Source: Streptococcus mitis subsp. hohhotensis (GTDB lineage Bacteria > Bacillota > Bacilli > Lactobacillales > Streptococcaceae). From it: a stretch of 36,852 nucleotides of DNA. Shown here in pieces: positions 1 through 9,181 of the stretch. Below the pieces are notes generated by a model, which worked only from the letters and a program-made list of their open reading frames with translations, was not told the origin of the DNA and searched no databases. The position numbers and the translations under genes were made by a program. How positions within the stretch are numbered: the stretch's first letter is position 1; every line of letters starts with the position of its first letter. Location of the stretch: the NCBI RefSeq assembly GCF_020089495.2, contig NZ_JAIRCA020000008.1:64199-101050 (forward strand). The letters run 5' to 3'.

Positions 1-30
1 TTAGGGAAGTCTAAATGTGGAAGGCATTGA
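1..30 (+). CDS. 3' end of a small membrane protein gene (partial)
   Basis: The first ten codons of the window, read in frame 1, give LGKSKCGRH and a TGA stop. The same ending, LGKSKAGRH, closes the 117-residue membrane protein that follows, and the bases after both stops also match (tgatttatat-ggt). This is therefore the tail of a tandem paralogue that begins outside the window. Function unknown. Confidence 0.6.
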   Translation, partial: LGKSKCGRH

Positions 31-95
31 TTTATATTGGTAATAACATTTAATAGAACGAAACTAAAGAAAACAATTTTAAAGAGGAGGTGTCG

Positions 96-443
96 ATGAT
101 GAAACTGTCGTTTAATTGGTTTAATTTGATACTCTTATTTCCTTGTTTATATTTTTTCTATTGGATAGACAATGCTGACAGAAACAGTAAAATTTTCCCC
201 ATCTTCTACTATTTTTACTGGTTTTACATCCCCCTCTATGCTCTTTTTAGCCTTGCTTGGACAGTTATTTCAGTCCTGTTTTTCAATATCGTCTTGAGAA
301 ATTTGACAGATATCAAGTTATGGGGCATTTGGTTTCTTTTTATTCTGCTAGCTATTGGTCTGAATAGGTTAACTTATTTCTGTTTCAAAAAAATGCTTCG
401 CTTGAGACGAGAACTAGGGAAGTCTAAAGCGGGGAGACATTGA
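96..443 (+). CDS. small hypothetical membrane protein
   Basis: About 115 residues, with three or four hydrophobic segments rich in Phe, Tyr, Trp and Leu and a basic tail ending RLRRELGKSKAGRH. An aggagg ribosome site at 85-90 fits ATG at 96 or 99; a GTG at 90 overlaps that site and is unlikely. It precedes a set of ABC exporter genes in the same direction and may share their transcript. The tail of a close paralogue lies just upstream, so this is one of at least two tandem copies. I recognise no family. A role alongside the exporter, for example immunity or regulation, is only a guess from position. Confidence 0.7.
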   Translation: MMKLSFNWFNLILLFPCLYFFYWIDNADRNSKIFPIFYYFYWFYIPLYALFSLAWTVISVLFFNIVLRNLTDIKLWGIWFLFILLAIGLNRLTYFCFKKMLRLRRELGKSKAGRH

Positions 444-476
444 TTTATATCGGTTTCTATTTATAGGAGGTAGCCT

Positions 477-1269
477 ATGAAGATTCCTCTCTTAACTTTG
501 GCAAGGCATAAATTTGTTTATGTCTTGCTTACTTTGATTTTTCTTGCTTTGGTTTATCGTGATTTTTTGATGACTTATTTCTTTTTTTGATATTCATGCG
601 CCTGACCTAGCCCAATTCGATGGACAAGCAATTAAAAATGACTTATTAAAATCAGCTTTAGATTTTCGTATTCTCCAGTTCAACTTAGGTTTTTATCAAT
701 CATTTATTATTCCAATTATCATTTCTTTGCTAGGTTTTCAATACATTCAGCTGAAAAATAAAGTTTTACGATTGAGTATTGGAAGAGAAGTAAGTTATCA
801 AGGGTTAAAAAGAAAATTGACTTTGCAAGTTGCAAGTATTCCTTGTGTGATATATTTAGTGACTGTGCTGATAATTGCAATCATAACCTATTTCTTTGGG
901 ACTTTTTCGCCTCTGGAATGGAATTCTCTATTTTCTGATGGAAGTAGTTTACAAAGGCTCCTAGATGGAGAGATAACAAGCTATTTGTTCTTTACTTGTG
1001 TCCTACTAATCGGTATTTTCATCAATGCAGTCTATTTTTTAAAAATAGTTGATTATTTAGGGAATGTGACTCGTTCGGCAATTGCCTATTTGATGTTTCT
1101 TTGGCTTGGTTCTATGTTGCTCTATAGTGCCTTGCCATACTATATGGTTCCTATGACGAGTTTGATGCAAGCTAGCTATGGGGATGTAAGTTTGATGAAA
1201 TTCTTTACTCCTTATATCCTTTATATTGTCCCTTATATGGTGCTTGAAAAATATGAAGATAATGTTTAA
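477..1269 (+). pseudogene. ABC exporter permease, frameshifted
   Basis: A good ribosome site (aggagg, 466-471) precedes ATG 477. The frame runs MKIPLLTLARHKFVYVLLTL and on to TYFFF, then meets TGA at 588-590, immediately after a run of seven T (582-588). Removing one T continues straight into FDIHAPDLAQFDGQ and the long frame that ends at 1269, giving one protein of about 263 residues. The restored product has several membrane segments and resembles the permease subunits of small ABC-2-type exporters, as its operon position also suggests. The shift may be a fixed mutation, slipped-strand phase variation or a sequencing error. Internal start codons such as ATG near 727 could still give a shorter product. 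Confidence 0.75.
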
Positions 1270-1903
1270 GAATTTTAACAATATTTTGCTAAATAGAAAG
1301 ATTGTTTTACTACTTCGTATAGTTCTGATGATGATTTTGATTAACTATCTATTGTCAACAGCGGTTCAAAAGCAGGATGTTTTTCTCTTTTTCAAGAGAG
1401 AATTGATTTCAATCTTTTCCTATAATGACTATTCTGAAGTGAATTTAGAAATCCCCAAACTCTTGTTAAACCTTTCTATTTTCATGGTAGGATGGCTCTC
1501 TGTCATTTTATTTGAAACTGATTTGGCAGACCATTACCATCACTTGATTCGATATCAATCAAGCTCCTTTTTCGATTATACAAGGAAACGATTGGTTGTC
1601 ATTTCTAAATTTTTTACTCAAGATTTATTTGTCTGGTTCCTTGGTTTATTTCCTCTAGGAATTCATTTCAAAACAGTTGCTCTCTTCTTTTTACTTGCTC
1701 AGTTAATGATGTTGTATTTGTTACTGTCTTATCTGATAGCACTTATTAGTGTAGGCGCTGGTTTTTCCTTTTTTCTCTATTTTTTAGCATTTGTGGGACA
1801 AGAATGGATGATGAATCATATTGTAACAGTGTATTTAGGACTCTTAAGTTTATTAGTTATCTTGATTGTTAGTCGGTTAGAAGAGAAATTTAAGAAAGGA
1901 TAA
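1253..1903 (+). CDS. ABC exporter membrane subunit (putative)
   Basis: About 216 residues with six probable hydrophobic segments, starting around residues 13-33 (IVLLLRIVLMMILINYLLS) and ending with a helix near SLLVILIVSRLEEK. The start overlaps the end of the preceding permease frame; ATG 1253 or ATG 1262 are both possible and neither has a strong ribosome site, so translational coupling is likely. The ATPase gene begins three bases after its stop. I infer a permease partner of that ATPase from context and topology; the sequence has no motif that fixes the substrate. Confidence 0.7.
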   Translation: MKIMFKNFNNILLNRKIVLLLRIVLMMILINYLLSTAVQKQDVFLFFKRELISIFSYNDYSEVNLEIPKLLLNLSIFMVGWLSVILFETDLADHYHHLIRYQSSSFFDYTRKRLVVISKFFTQDLFVWFLGLFPLGIHFKTVALFFLLAQLMMLYLLLSYLIALISVGAGFSFFLYFLAFVGQEWMMNHIVTVYLGLLSLLVILIVSRLEEKFKKG

Positions 1904-1906
1904 ACG

Positions 1907-2557
1907 ATGAGACTTGAAATTATAAATGGACAGAAAATTTATGGGAAAAGACCTATTTTAAATCAGTTAAATTTGGTCTTTCAATCAGGAAAAATTTATG
2001 GACTTAAAGGTGATAATGGATCTGGCAAGACAGTTCTTTTAAAGGTACTTGCTGGTTATATTAAACTTGACAAAGGAAAAGTTCTTCAAGATGGCAAAGT
2101 TTACGGGGTGAAAAATCATTATATTCAGGATGCAGGGATTTTAATTGAAAAGGTAGAGTTTCTATCTCATTTATCCCTGAGAGAAAATTTGGAACTGTTA
2201 AGGTATTTTTCATCTAAAGTTACGGAAAAAAGAATTGCCTATTGGATTCAATACTATGATTTACAGGAATTTGAAGACATTGAATACCGTCATTTATCCT
2301 TAGGAACGAAACAAAAAATGGCTTTGATTCAAGCCTTTATTGCCGAACCATCTATACTCTTTCTTGATGAACCTATGAATGCTTTGGATGAGAAGAGTGT
2401 GAGGTTAACCAAACAGGTCATTTTATCCTATCTGAAAAAAGAAAATGGTTTGGTTATCCTGACTTCGCATATATCGGAAGATATTTCAGATCTTTGTACA
2501 GATGTATTAGTTGTCGAAAATGGGCATATACAATATTTAAAGGATATACAATCCTAG
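1907..2557 (+). CDS. ABC transporter ATP-binding protein
   Basis: A 216-residue stand-alone ABC ATPase. Walker A is GDNGSGKT (about residues 36-43), the signature is HLSLGTKQKMAL (about 129-140), and Walker B is ILFLDEP followed by the D-loop NALD; the switch histidine lies in LTSHIS. It would power the two adjacent membrane proteins, so this is an exporter-type system without a binding protein. Similar small exporters in streptococci act in bacteriocin or peptide export and self-protection, but nothing here proves the substrate. The next gene starts ten bases after the stop. Confidence 0.9.
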   Translation: MRLEIINGQKIYGKRPILNQLNLVFQSGKIYGLKGDNGSGKTVLLKVLAGYIKLDKGKVLQDGKVYGVKNHYIQDAGILIEKVEFLSHLSLRENLELLRYFSSKVTEKRIAYWIQYYDLQEFEDIEYRHLSLGTKQKMALIQAFIAEPSILFLDEPMNALDEKSVRLTKQVILSYLKKENGLVILTSHISEDISDLCTDVLVVENGHIQYLKDIQS

Positions 2558-2567
2558 GAGGTGGCTT

Positions 2568-2858
2568 ATGGTACATCTAAAATCATTTATTACACGCTAT
2601 TCCAAGGTCTATATTGGTTTAGTTCTGTTGATCTGGCTGGCTTTCTTCTTTGTTCCTTGGGATAAACCAGTTCTGGGAATATCTATCAATCTCTTAATCA
2701 TGCAGAAAGTTTTACTAGTTTTGGGAATTCTGTCGATTTTGATGGCCTTGCTGTCCAAGAAAGTCAGTCTCTTTGTTTTTGGATTGATCTGCTGTTTTTC
2801 TCTTTGGATAAATCTATTTATCCTATTTGCGATTTTGCCGATTTTTGTTGGCAATTAA
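2568..2858 (+). CDS. small membrane protein at end of ABC operon
   Basis: 96 residues with three predicted membrane helices (VYIGLVLLIWLAFFFVPW, LLIMQKVLLVLGILSILMAL, LFVFGLICCFSLWINLFIL). The ribosome site is ggaggtgg before ATG 2568. It is the last gene before a clear terminator, so it belongs to the exporter transcript. Family not recognised. Confidence 0.75.
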   Translation: MVHLKSFITRYSKVYIGLVLLIWLAFFFVPWDKPVLGISINLLIMQKVLLVLGILSILMALLSKKVSLFVFGLICCFSLWINLFILFAILPIFVGN

Positions 2859-2875
2859 AGTATCATAAAAATCAG

Positions 2876-2905
2876 AGAGGTTAGCTTGGAAACTAGCCTC
2901 TTTTT
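2876..2905 (+). terminator. intrinsic terminator after the ABC operon
   Basis: Arms agaggttag and ctagcctct form a 9-bp stem with one G-U pair and an 8-base loop, followed by TTTTT. It separates the exporter operon from secA. Confidence 0.85.
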
Positions 2906-2929
2906 CCTTTTCAAAATGGGGATTCTTCC

Positions 2930-2958
2930 TTGAAAATAATCAGTAATTGTGCTAAAAT
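2930..2958 (+). promoter_or_regulatory. secA promoter
   Basis: TTGAAA (2930-2935), 17-bp spacer, TAAAAT (2953-2958), with TGC directly before the -10 box (extended -10). It lies 45 bp upstream of the secA start. Confidence 0.75.
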
Positions 2959-3003
2959 TAAAAGAACATTCTAAAATATTCGGAATTTAAAGTAAGGAAA
3001 AAC

Positions 3004-5517
3004 ATGGCTAATATTTTAAAAACAATTATCGAAAATGATAAAGGAGAAATCCGTCGTCTGGAAAAGATGGCTGACAAGGTTTTCAAATACGAAGACCAAA
3101 TGGCTGCTTTGACAGATGACCAACTAAAAGCAAAAACAGTTGAATTTAAAGAACGTTATCAAAATGGAGAATCGCTTGATTCATTGCTTTATGAAGCATT
3201 TGCGGTTGTCCGTGAAGGTGCTAAACGTGTCCTAGGTCTCTTCCCTTATAAGGTTCAGGTCATGGGGGGAATCGTTCTTCACCATGGTGACGTGCCAGAG
3301 ATGCGTACAGGGGAAGGGAAAACCTTGACTGCGACCATGCCCGTATACCTCAACGCCCTTTCAGGCAAAGGGGTTCACGTAGTTACGGTCAATGAATACC
3401 TGTCAGAACGTGATGCGACTGAAATGGGTGAATTGTACTCATGGCTTGGCTTGTCAGTAGGGATTAACTTGGCGGCTAAATCTCCAATGGAGAAAAAAGA
3501 AGCCTATGAGTGTGATATTACCTACTCAACCAACTCAGAAATCGGATTTGACTACCTTCGTGACAACATGGTTGTTCGCGCTGAAAACATGGTACAACGT
3601 CCGCTTAACTATGCCTTGGTCGATGAGGTTGACTCTATCTTGATTGACGAGGCGCGTACACCTTTGATCGTATCAGGTGCTAATGCAGTTGAAACCAGTC
3701 AGCTCTACCACATGGCAGACCACTATGTAAAATCTTTGGACAAAGACGACTATATTATCGATGTGCAGTCTAAAACTATTGGTTTGTCTGATTCAGGGAT
3801 TGACAAGGCTGAAAGCTACTTCAAGCTTGAAAACCTCTATGATATCGAAAACGTAGCTCTGACTCACTTTATCGATAACGCCCTTCGTGCCAACTACATC
3901 ATGCTTCTCGATATTGACTATGTGGTGAGTGAAGAGCAAGAAATCTTGATCGTTGACCAATTTACAGGTCGTACTATGGAAGGTCGTCGTTATTCTGATG
4001 GATTGCACCAAGCCATTGAAGCTAAAGAAGGTGTGCCAATTCAGGATGAAACCAAGACATCTGCCTCAATCACCTACCAAAACCTTTTCCGTATGTACAA
4101 GAAATTGTCTGGAATGACGGGTACAGGTAAGACTGAGGAAGAAGAATTCCGTGAAATTTACAACATTCGTGTTATTCCAATCCCAACCAACCGTCCTGTT
4201 CAACGTATTGACCACTCAGACCTTCTTTATGCAAGTATCGAGGCTAAGTTTAAGGCGGTTGTCGAAGATGTTAAAGCTCGTTACCAAAAAGGTCAGCCTG
4301 TCTTGGTTGGTACAGTAGCGGTTGAAACTAGTGACTACATTTCTAAGAAATTGGTCGCAGCTGGCGTTCCTCACGAAGTCTTAAATGCTAAGAACCACTA
4401 TAAAGAAGCCCAAATCATTATGAATGCTGGTCAACGTGGTGCTGTTACCATTGCGACTAACATGGCCGGTCGTGGTACCGACATTAAGCTTGGTGAAGGG
4501 GTTCGCGAATTGGGTGGACTTTGTGTGATTGGTACAGAACGCCATGAAAGCCGTCGTATCGATAACCAGCTTCGTGGACGTTCAGGTCGTCAAGGAGACC
4601 CAGGTGAGTCACAATTCTACCTCTCTCTTGAAGATGATTTGATGAAACGTTTTGGTTCTGAACGCTTGAAGGGAATTTTTGAACGTCTCAACATGTCTGA
4701 AGAGGCGATTGAGTCTCGTATGTTGACACGTCAGGTTGAAGCAGCTCAAAAACGTGTTGAAGGAAATAACTACGATACGCGTAAACAAGTCCTTCAATAC
4801 GATGACGTCATGCGTGAACAACGTGAAATTATCTACGCTCAACGTTACGACGTTATCACTGCAGATCGTGACTTGGCACCTGAAATTCAGTCTATGATTA
4901 AACGCACGATTGGTCGTGTCGTTGATGGTCATGCGCGTGCCAAACAAGATGAAAAACTAGAGGCAATTTTGAACTTTGCTAAGTACAACTTGCTTCCAGA
5001 AGATTCTATTTCAATCGAAGATTTGTCAGGTTTGTCTGATAAGGCTATTAAGGAAGAACTCTTCCAACGTGCCTTGCAAGTTTACGATAGTCAGGTTTCA
5101 AAACTACGCGATGAAGAAGCAGTTAAAGAATTCCAAAAAGTCTTGATTCTACGAGTGGTAGATAACAAGTGGACAGATCATATCGATGCTCTCGATCAAT
5201 TGCGTAACGCGGTTGGACTTCGTGGCTATGCTCAGAACAACCCTGTTGTTGAGTATCAAGCAGAAGGTTTCCGTATGTTTAATGACATGATTGGTTCGAT
5301 TGAGTTTGATGTGACACGTTTGATGATGAAAGCACAAATTCATGAACAAGAAAGACCACAAGCAGAACACCATATCAGTACAACAGCGACTCGTAATATC
5401 GCTGCCCACCAAGCAAATATGCCTGAAAATCTGGATTTGAGTCAGATTGGACGGAATGAACTTTGCCCATGTGGTTCTGGTAAGAAGTTTAAAAACTGTC
5501 ACGGTAAAAGACAATAA
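3004..5517 (+). CDS. secA: preprotein translocase ATPase SecA
   Basis: 837 residues, the normal length. SecA is the cytosolic motor that drives unfolded precursors through SecYEG. Walker A is MRTGEGKT (residues 100-107); the DEAD-like motif lies in [17 protein letters not shown] (around 205-221); NBD2 carries [15 protein letters not shown] and the arginine-finger segment [13 protein letters not shown]. The C-terminus has the zinc-binding SEC-C motif [14 protein letters not shown]. It is a single-gene unit with its own promoter and a hairpin downstream. It is the housekeeping SecA rather than the accessory SecA2, because SecA2 forms lack this zinc tail and sit in glycosylated adhesin loci. Confidence 0.98.
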   Translation: MANILKTIIENDKGEIRRLEKMADKVFKYEDQMAALTDDQLKAKTVEFKERYQNGESLDSLLYEAFAVVREGAKRVLGLFPYKVQVMGGIVLHHGDVPEMRTGEGKTLTATMPVYLNALSGKGVHVVTVNEYLSERDATEMGELYSWLGLSVGINLAAKSPMEKKEAYECDITYSTNSEIGFDYLRDNMVVRAENMVQRPLNYALVDEVDSILIDEARTPLIVSGANAVETSQLYHMADHYVKSLDKDDYIIDVQSKTIGLSDSGIDKAESYFKLENLYDIENVALTHFIDNALRANYIMLLDIDYVVSEEQEILIVDQFTGRTMEGRRYSDGLHQAIEAKEGVPIQDETKTSASITYQNLFRMYKKLSGMTGTGKTEEEEFREIYNIRVIPIPTNRPVQRIDHSDLLYASIEAKFKAVVEDVKARYQKGQPVLVGTVAVETSDYISKKLVAAGVPHEVLNAKNHYKEAQIIMNAGQRGAVTIATNMAGRGTDIKLGEGVRELGGLCVIGTERHESRRIDNQLRGRSGRQGDPGESQFYLSLEDDLMKRFGSERLKGIFERLNMSEEAIESRMLTRQVEAAQKRVEGNNYDTRKQVLQYDDVMREQREIIYAQRYDVITADRDLAPEIQSMIKRTIGRVVDGHARAKQDEKLEAILNFAKYNLLPEDSISIEDLSGLSDKAIKEELFQRALQVYDSQVSKLRDEEAVKEFQKVLILRVVDNKWTDHIDALDQLRNAVGLRGYAQNNPVVEYQAEGFRMFNDMIGSIEFDVTRLMMKAQIHEQERPQAEHHISTTATRNIAAHQANMPENLDLSQIGRNELCPCGSGKKFKNCHGKRQ

Positions 5518-5535
5518 AATGAGATAGTTTAGAGG

Positions 5536-5577
5536 CGGATACCTTGTGAAAAGTAAATTTTTACTTGGTATCCGTTT
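5536..5577 (+). terminator. hairpin between secA and aroG
   Basis: Perfect arms cggatacc (5536-5543) and ggtatccg (5567-5574), with a nested agtaaa/tttact pair inside. The T tail is short (TTTG), so it is either a weak terminator for secA or an attenuating leader for the DAHP synthase genes. Confidence 0.6.
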
Positions 5578-5597
5578 GATTTATAAGGAGATGAGTT

Positions 5598-6629
5598 ATG
5601 GTATTTACAGCAAAAAGTCCTAAAATTAATATTGAAGAAGTTCGTGCCTTATCAAAATTAGAAGGCCAAGCTTTGGAGAGAAAATCCCAGCGTGATCAAG
5701 AGCTAGAAGCCATTATACGTGGAGAAGACCAACGGATTCTCTTGGTAATCGGGCCATGCTCATCTGATAATGAAGAAGCTGTCCTTGAGTACGCTAAACG
5801 TTTGGCAGCTTTGCAAGAAGAAGTGGCAGACCGTATCTTTATGGTTATGCGTGTTTACACTGCCAAACCTCGTACCAACGGAGATGGTTACAAGGGCTTG
5901 ATTCACCAGCCTAATGCGACAGAAGCACCAAGCCTCATCAACGGAATCAAAGCCGTGCGCCATCTTCACTATCGTGTCATCACGGAAACAGGTATGACGA
6001 CAGCTGATGAAATGCTTTATCCTGAAAATCTTCCGCTTGTAGATGATTTGATTTCTTATATGGCAGTTGGTGCCCGTTCAGTTGAAGACCAGCAACACCG
6101 CTTTGTTGCAAGTGGGGCAGATTTTGCGACTGGGTTTAAAAATCCAACCTCTGGAAATCTCAATGTTATGTTTAATGGGATTTATGCTGCTCAAAACAAA
6201 CAAAGTTTCCTTTTCCTAGGAAAAGAAGTGGAAACAACTGGGAACCCGCTTTCGCATGCTATTCTTCGTGGAGCGATCAATGAGTATGGTAAGAATATTC
6301 CTAACTACTACTATGATAATTTGATGGATACCATTGCCCAGTATGAGAAAATGGGCTTGGAAAATCCCTTTATCATTGTGGACACCAATCATGACAACTC
6401 TGGTAAGCAATACATGGATCAGATTCGAATTGTTCGCCAGACTTTGATTAACCGTGATTGGAATGAAAAAATCAAGCAGTACGTTCGTGGTTTTATGATT
6501 GAGTCTTATCTAGAAGACGGCCGTCAAAACGAACCGGAAGTATTTGGCAAGTCGATCACAGACCCTTGCCTTGGCTGGGAAAATACGGAAGCCCTTGTCA
6601 GAGAAATCTATCAAACGCTAGGAGAATAA
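5598..6629 (+). CDS. aroG: 3-deoxy-7-phosphoheptulonate (DAHP) synthase, copy 1
   Basis: 343 residues, class I AroG-type DAHP synthase, which condenses phosphoenolpyruvate and erythrose-4-phosphate in the first step of the shikimate pathway. Diagnostic segments are LVIGPCSSDN, MRVYTAKPRTNGDGYKG, GARSVEDQQHRFVASG, GFKNPTSGN and DTNHDNSGKQ (metal and phosphate ligands). The start has an aaggag site eight bases upstream. One base separates its stop from a second, very similar gene. Two isozymes side by side usually allow separate feedback control by aromatic amino acids; which amino acid acts on which copy cannot be read here. Confidence 0.95.
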   Translation: MVFTAKSPKINIEEVRALSKLEGQALERKSQRDQELEAIIRGEDQRILLVIGPCSSDNEEAVLEYAKRLAALQEEVADRIFMVMRVYTAKPRTNGDGYKGLIHQPNATEAPSLINGIKAVRHLHYRVITETGMTTADEMLYPENLPLVDDLISYMAVGARSVEDQQHRFVASGADFATGFKNPTSGNLNVMFNGIYAAQNKQSFLFLGKEVETTGNPLSHAILRGAINEYGKNIPNYYYDNLMDTIAQYEKMGLENPFIIVDTNHDNSGKQYMDQIRIVRQTLINRDWNEKIKQYVRGFMIESYLEDGRQNEPEVFGKSITDPCLGWENTEALVREIYQTLGE

Positions 6630-6630
6630 G

Positions 6631-7662
6631 ATGGCATTTATTGAAAAAGGTCAAGAAATCGATATTGAAGCAATCAAGGCAGAAACCCAATTGTCTGCGG
6701 AAGCCCTGCGACTAAAGGAGCGTCGTGATAGAGAATTGGCAGACATTATTTCAGGAGAAGATGATAGAATTCTTTTGGTGATTGGTCCTTGCTCGTCTGA
6801 CAATGAAGAGGCTGTCTTGGAATATGCTCGCCGTTTATCAGCCTTGCAAAAGAAGGTGTCGGACAAGATTTTCATGGTTATGCGTGTTTATACTGCTAAA
6901 CCACGCACCAACGGAGACGGCTATAAGGGTTTGGTTCACCAGCCTGATACATCAAAGGCTCCGAGTCTGATTAACGGTTTGCAGGCTGTTCGCCAGTTGC
7001 ACTACCGCGTGATTACAGAGACTGGTTTGACAACGGCAGACGAGATGCTTTATCCGTCAAATCTGGTCTTGGTAGATGATTTGGTCAGCTACCATGCTGT
7101 GGGAGCTCGTTCTGTGGAAGACCAAGAGCACCGCTTTGTGGCTTCAGGAATTGATGCACCAGTGGGGATGAAAAATCCAACCTCAGGAAATCTTGGGGTT
7201 ATGTTTAACGGTATCTATGCCGCCCAAAACAAACAAACCTTCCTCTTTCATGGCCAAGAAGTTGAGACTTCAGGAAATCCCTTGGCTCACGTCATCCTTC
7301 GTGGCGCAGTTAATGAATATGGGAAAAATGAGCCTAACTTTTACTATGAAACCTTGCTAAATGCTATTGAACGTTATGAGGCAATGGGACTTGAAAATCC
7401 CTTTATCCTCATTGATACCAACCATGATAACTCAGGCAAGCAATATATGGAACAGATTCGAATTGTTCGCCAGACTTTGCAGAATCGTGATTGGAATGAG
7501 AAGATTAAAAAGACGGTTCGAGGCTTTATGATTGAATCCTACCTAGCAGATGGTCGTCAAAACCAACCAGAGGTCTTTGGTTGCTCTATTACCGATCCTT
7601 GTCTAGGTTGGGAAAACACAGAGGCCTTGGTAGAAGAAATCTATGCTACCTTGACAAAATAA
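6631..7662 (+). CDS. aroG: 3-deoxy-7-phosphoheptulonate (DAHP) synthase, copy 2
   Basis: 343 residues, the same length as copy 1 and strongly similar along the whole protein, with all the same active-site segments (LVIGPCSSDN, KPRTNGDGYKG, GARSVEDQEHRF, GMKNPTSGN, DTNHDNSGKQ). The N-terminal 30 residues and the surface around residues 215-245 differ most. The ribosome site (aggag) lies inside the end of copy 1, and only one base separates the two genes, so translation is likely coupled. It is an old tandem duplication rather than a recent one, since the DNA is clearly diverged. A terminator-like hairpin follows at once. Confidence 0.95.
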   Translation: MAFIEKGQEIDIEAIKAETQLSAEALRLKERRDRELADIISGEDDRILLVIGPCSSDNEEAVLEYARRLSALQKKVSDKIFMVMRVYTAKPRTNGDGYKGLVHQPDTSKAPSLINGLQAVRQLHYRVITETGLTTADEMLYPSNLVLVDDLVSYHAVGARSVEDQEHRFVASGIDAPVGMKNPTSGNLGVMFNGIYAAQNKQTFLFHGQEVETSGNPLAHVILRGAVNEYGKNEPNFYYETLLNAIERYEAMGLENPFILIDTNHDNSGKQYMEQIRIVRQTLQNRDWNEKIKKTVRGFMIESYLADGRQNQPEVFGCSITDPCLGWENTEALVEEIYATLTK

Positions 7663-7673
7663 GTGAAAAGGAT

Positions 7674-7700
7674 GGAGTTGGGGGAATCTCAACTCCTTTT
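7674..7700 (+). terminator. hairpin between DAHP synthase 2 and acpS
   Basis: Perfect 7-bp stem ggagttg (7674-7680) / caactcc (7690-7696), 9-base loop, then TTTT. It sits only seven bases before the acpS start codon, so read-through would set acpS-alr-recG expression unless an unseen promoter exists. Confidence 0.65.
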
Positions 7701-7707
7701 GATGAGA

Positions 7708-8070
7708 ATGATAGTTGGACATGGAATTGACATCGAAGAATTGGCTTCGATAGAAAGCGCAGTTACACGACATGAAGGCTTTGCTAAGCGCGTGCTGACC
7801 GCTAAGGAAATGGAACGGTTTAACAGTCTTAAAGGGCGCAGACAAATCGAATATTTGGCAGGTCGCTGGTCGGCTAAGGAGGCCTTTTCCAAGGCTATGG
7901 GAACGGGTATTGGCAAGCTCGGTTTTCAGGATTTGGAAGTCTTGAACAATGAACGCGGGGCGCCTTATTTTAGTCAGGCACCATTTTCAGGAAAGATTTG
8001 GCTGTCTATCAGCCATACCGATCAGTTTGTGACAGCCAGTGTCATTTTGGAGGAAAATCATGAAAGCTAG
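7708..8070 (+). CDS. acpS: holo-[acyl-carrier-protein] synthase
   Basis: 120 residues from ATG 7708 ([11 protein letters not shown]), the usual AcpS length. It transfers the phosphopantetheine arm of CoA to acyl carrier protein, needed for fatty acid synthesis. The Mg-binding motif is GIDIEE near the N-terminus and [16 protein letters not shown] in the middle; SISHTD is the conserved C-terminal segment. An in-frame upstream GTG at 7663 would start before the terminator hairpin and add non-family residues, so it was rejected. The alr start overlaps its last 11 bases. Confidence 0.95.
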   Translation: MIVGHGIDIEELASIESAVTRHEGFAKRVLTAKEMERFNSLKGRRQIEYLAGRWSAKEAFSKAMGTGIGKLGFQDLEVLNNERGAPYFSQAPFSGKIWLSISHTDQFVTASVILEENHES

Positions 8071-9163
8071 TCCACATAGACCAACCAAGGCTCTGATTCA
8101 TCTGGGAGCTATTCGACAAAATATTCAGCAAATGGGGGCTCATATCCCTCAAGGAACGCTCAAGTGGGCAGTGGTCAAGGCCAATGCTTACGGGCATGGG
8201 GCAGTAGCTGTTGCCAAGGCAATCCAAGAAGATGTAGACGGCTTTTGCGTTTCAAATATCGATGAAGCTATTGAACTCAGACAAGCTGGACTCAGGAAGA
8301 AAATCCTCATTTTAGGAGTTTCTGAAATCGAAGCTGTTTCTCTTGCTAAAGAATACGACATCACCTTGACAGTGGCTGGACTGGAGTGGATTAAAGCACT
8401 CTTAGATAAGGAAGCGGACCTAACTGGATTGACAGTTCACCTCAAGATTGATTCAGGCATGGGACGGATTGGTTTTCGAGAGGCCGGTGAGGCTGAGCAA
8501 GCTCAAGACTTGCTCCAACAACATGGTGCTCGTGTTGAAGGGATTTTTACCCACTTTGCTACTGCAGACGAGGAATCAGATGCCTACTTTAATGTCCAGT
8601 TAGAACGGTTTACAACTATTTTGGCCAGTATGAAAGGTCTTCCAGAGCTGGTTCATGCTAGTAATTCTGCAACGACCCTTTGGCATGCAGAGACTATTTT
8701 CAATGCGATCCGTATGGGAGATGCCATGTATGGTCTTAACCCTAGCGGAGGGGTCTTGGACTTGCCCTATGACTTGAAACCAGCCTTGACCTTGGAATCT
8801 GCTCTAGTTCATGTCAAGATAGTTCCATCTGGGGCTTGCATGGGCTATGGAGCGACCTATCAGGCAGATAGCGAGCAAGTCATCGCGACTGTTCCAATCG
8901 GCTATGCGGATGGATGGACACGAGACATGCAGAATTTTTCTGTCTTGGTAGATGGCCAAGCTTGCCCAATCGTTGGGCGGGTTTCTATGGACCAAATCAC
9001 CATTCGTCTGCCTAAGACTTATCCCTTAGGAACAAAAGTCACCCTCATTGGTTCTAATGGGGGCAAGGAGATCACAGCTACTCAGGTAGCGACCTACCGT
9101 GGAACTATTAACTATGAAGTGGTTTGTCTCCTCAGCGATCGCATTTCGAGAGAATATTATTAA
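8060..9163 (+). CDS. alr: alanine racemase
   Basis: 367 residues. A PLP-dependent, fold-type III enzyme that interconverts L- and D-alanine for peptidoglycan. The PLP lysine is K40 in [10 protein letters not shown] and the second catalytic residue is Y263 in [11 protein letters not shown] 8060 has a strong ggagg site (8049-8053) inside acpS; an upstream in-frame start at 8039 lacks one. The 11-bp overlap with acpS indicates coupling. D-alanine made here feeds Ddl, which is encoded about 24 kb downstream. Confidence 0.96.
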   Translation: MKASPHRPTKALIHLGAIRQNIQQMGAHIPQGTLKWAVVKANAYGHGAVAVAKAIQEDVDGFCVSNIDEAIELRQAGLRKKILILGVSEIEAVSLAKEYDITLTVAGLEWIKALLDKEADLTGLTVHLKIDSGMGRIGFREAGEAEQAQDLLQQHGARVEGIFTHFATADEESDAYFNVQLERFTTILASMKGLPELVHASNSATTLWHAETIFNAIRMGDAMYGLNPSGGVLDLPYDLKPALTLESALVHVKIVPSGACMGYGATYQADSEQVIATVPIGYADGWTRDMQNFSVLVDGQACPIVGRVSMDQITIRLPKTYPLGTKVTLIGSNGGKEITATQVATYRGTINYEVVCLLSDRISREYY

Positions 9164-9181
9164 AGAAGAAAGGAGTGGAGC

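Noticed and set aside
7663..7707. N-terminal extension of acpS
   Set aside because: It would be translated through the terminator hairpin, and AcpS proteins begin at [10 protein letters not shown].
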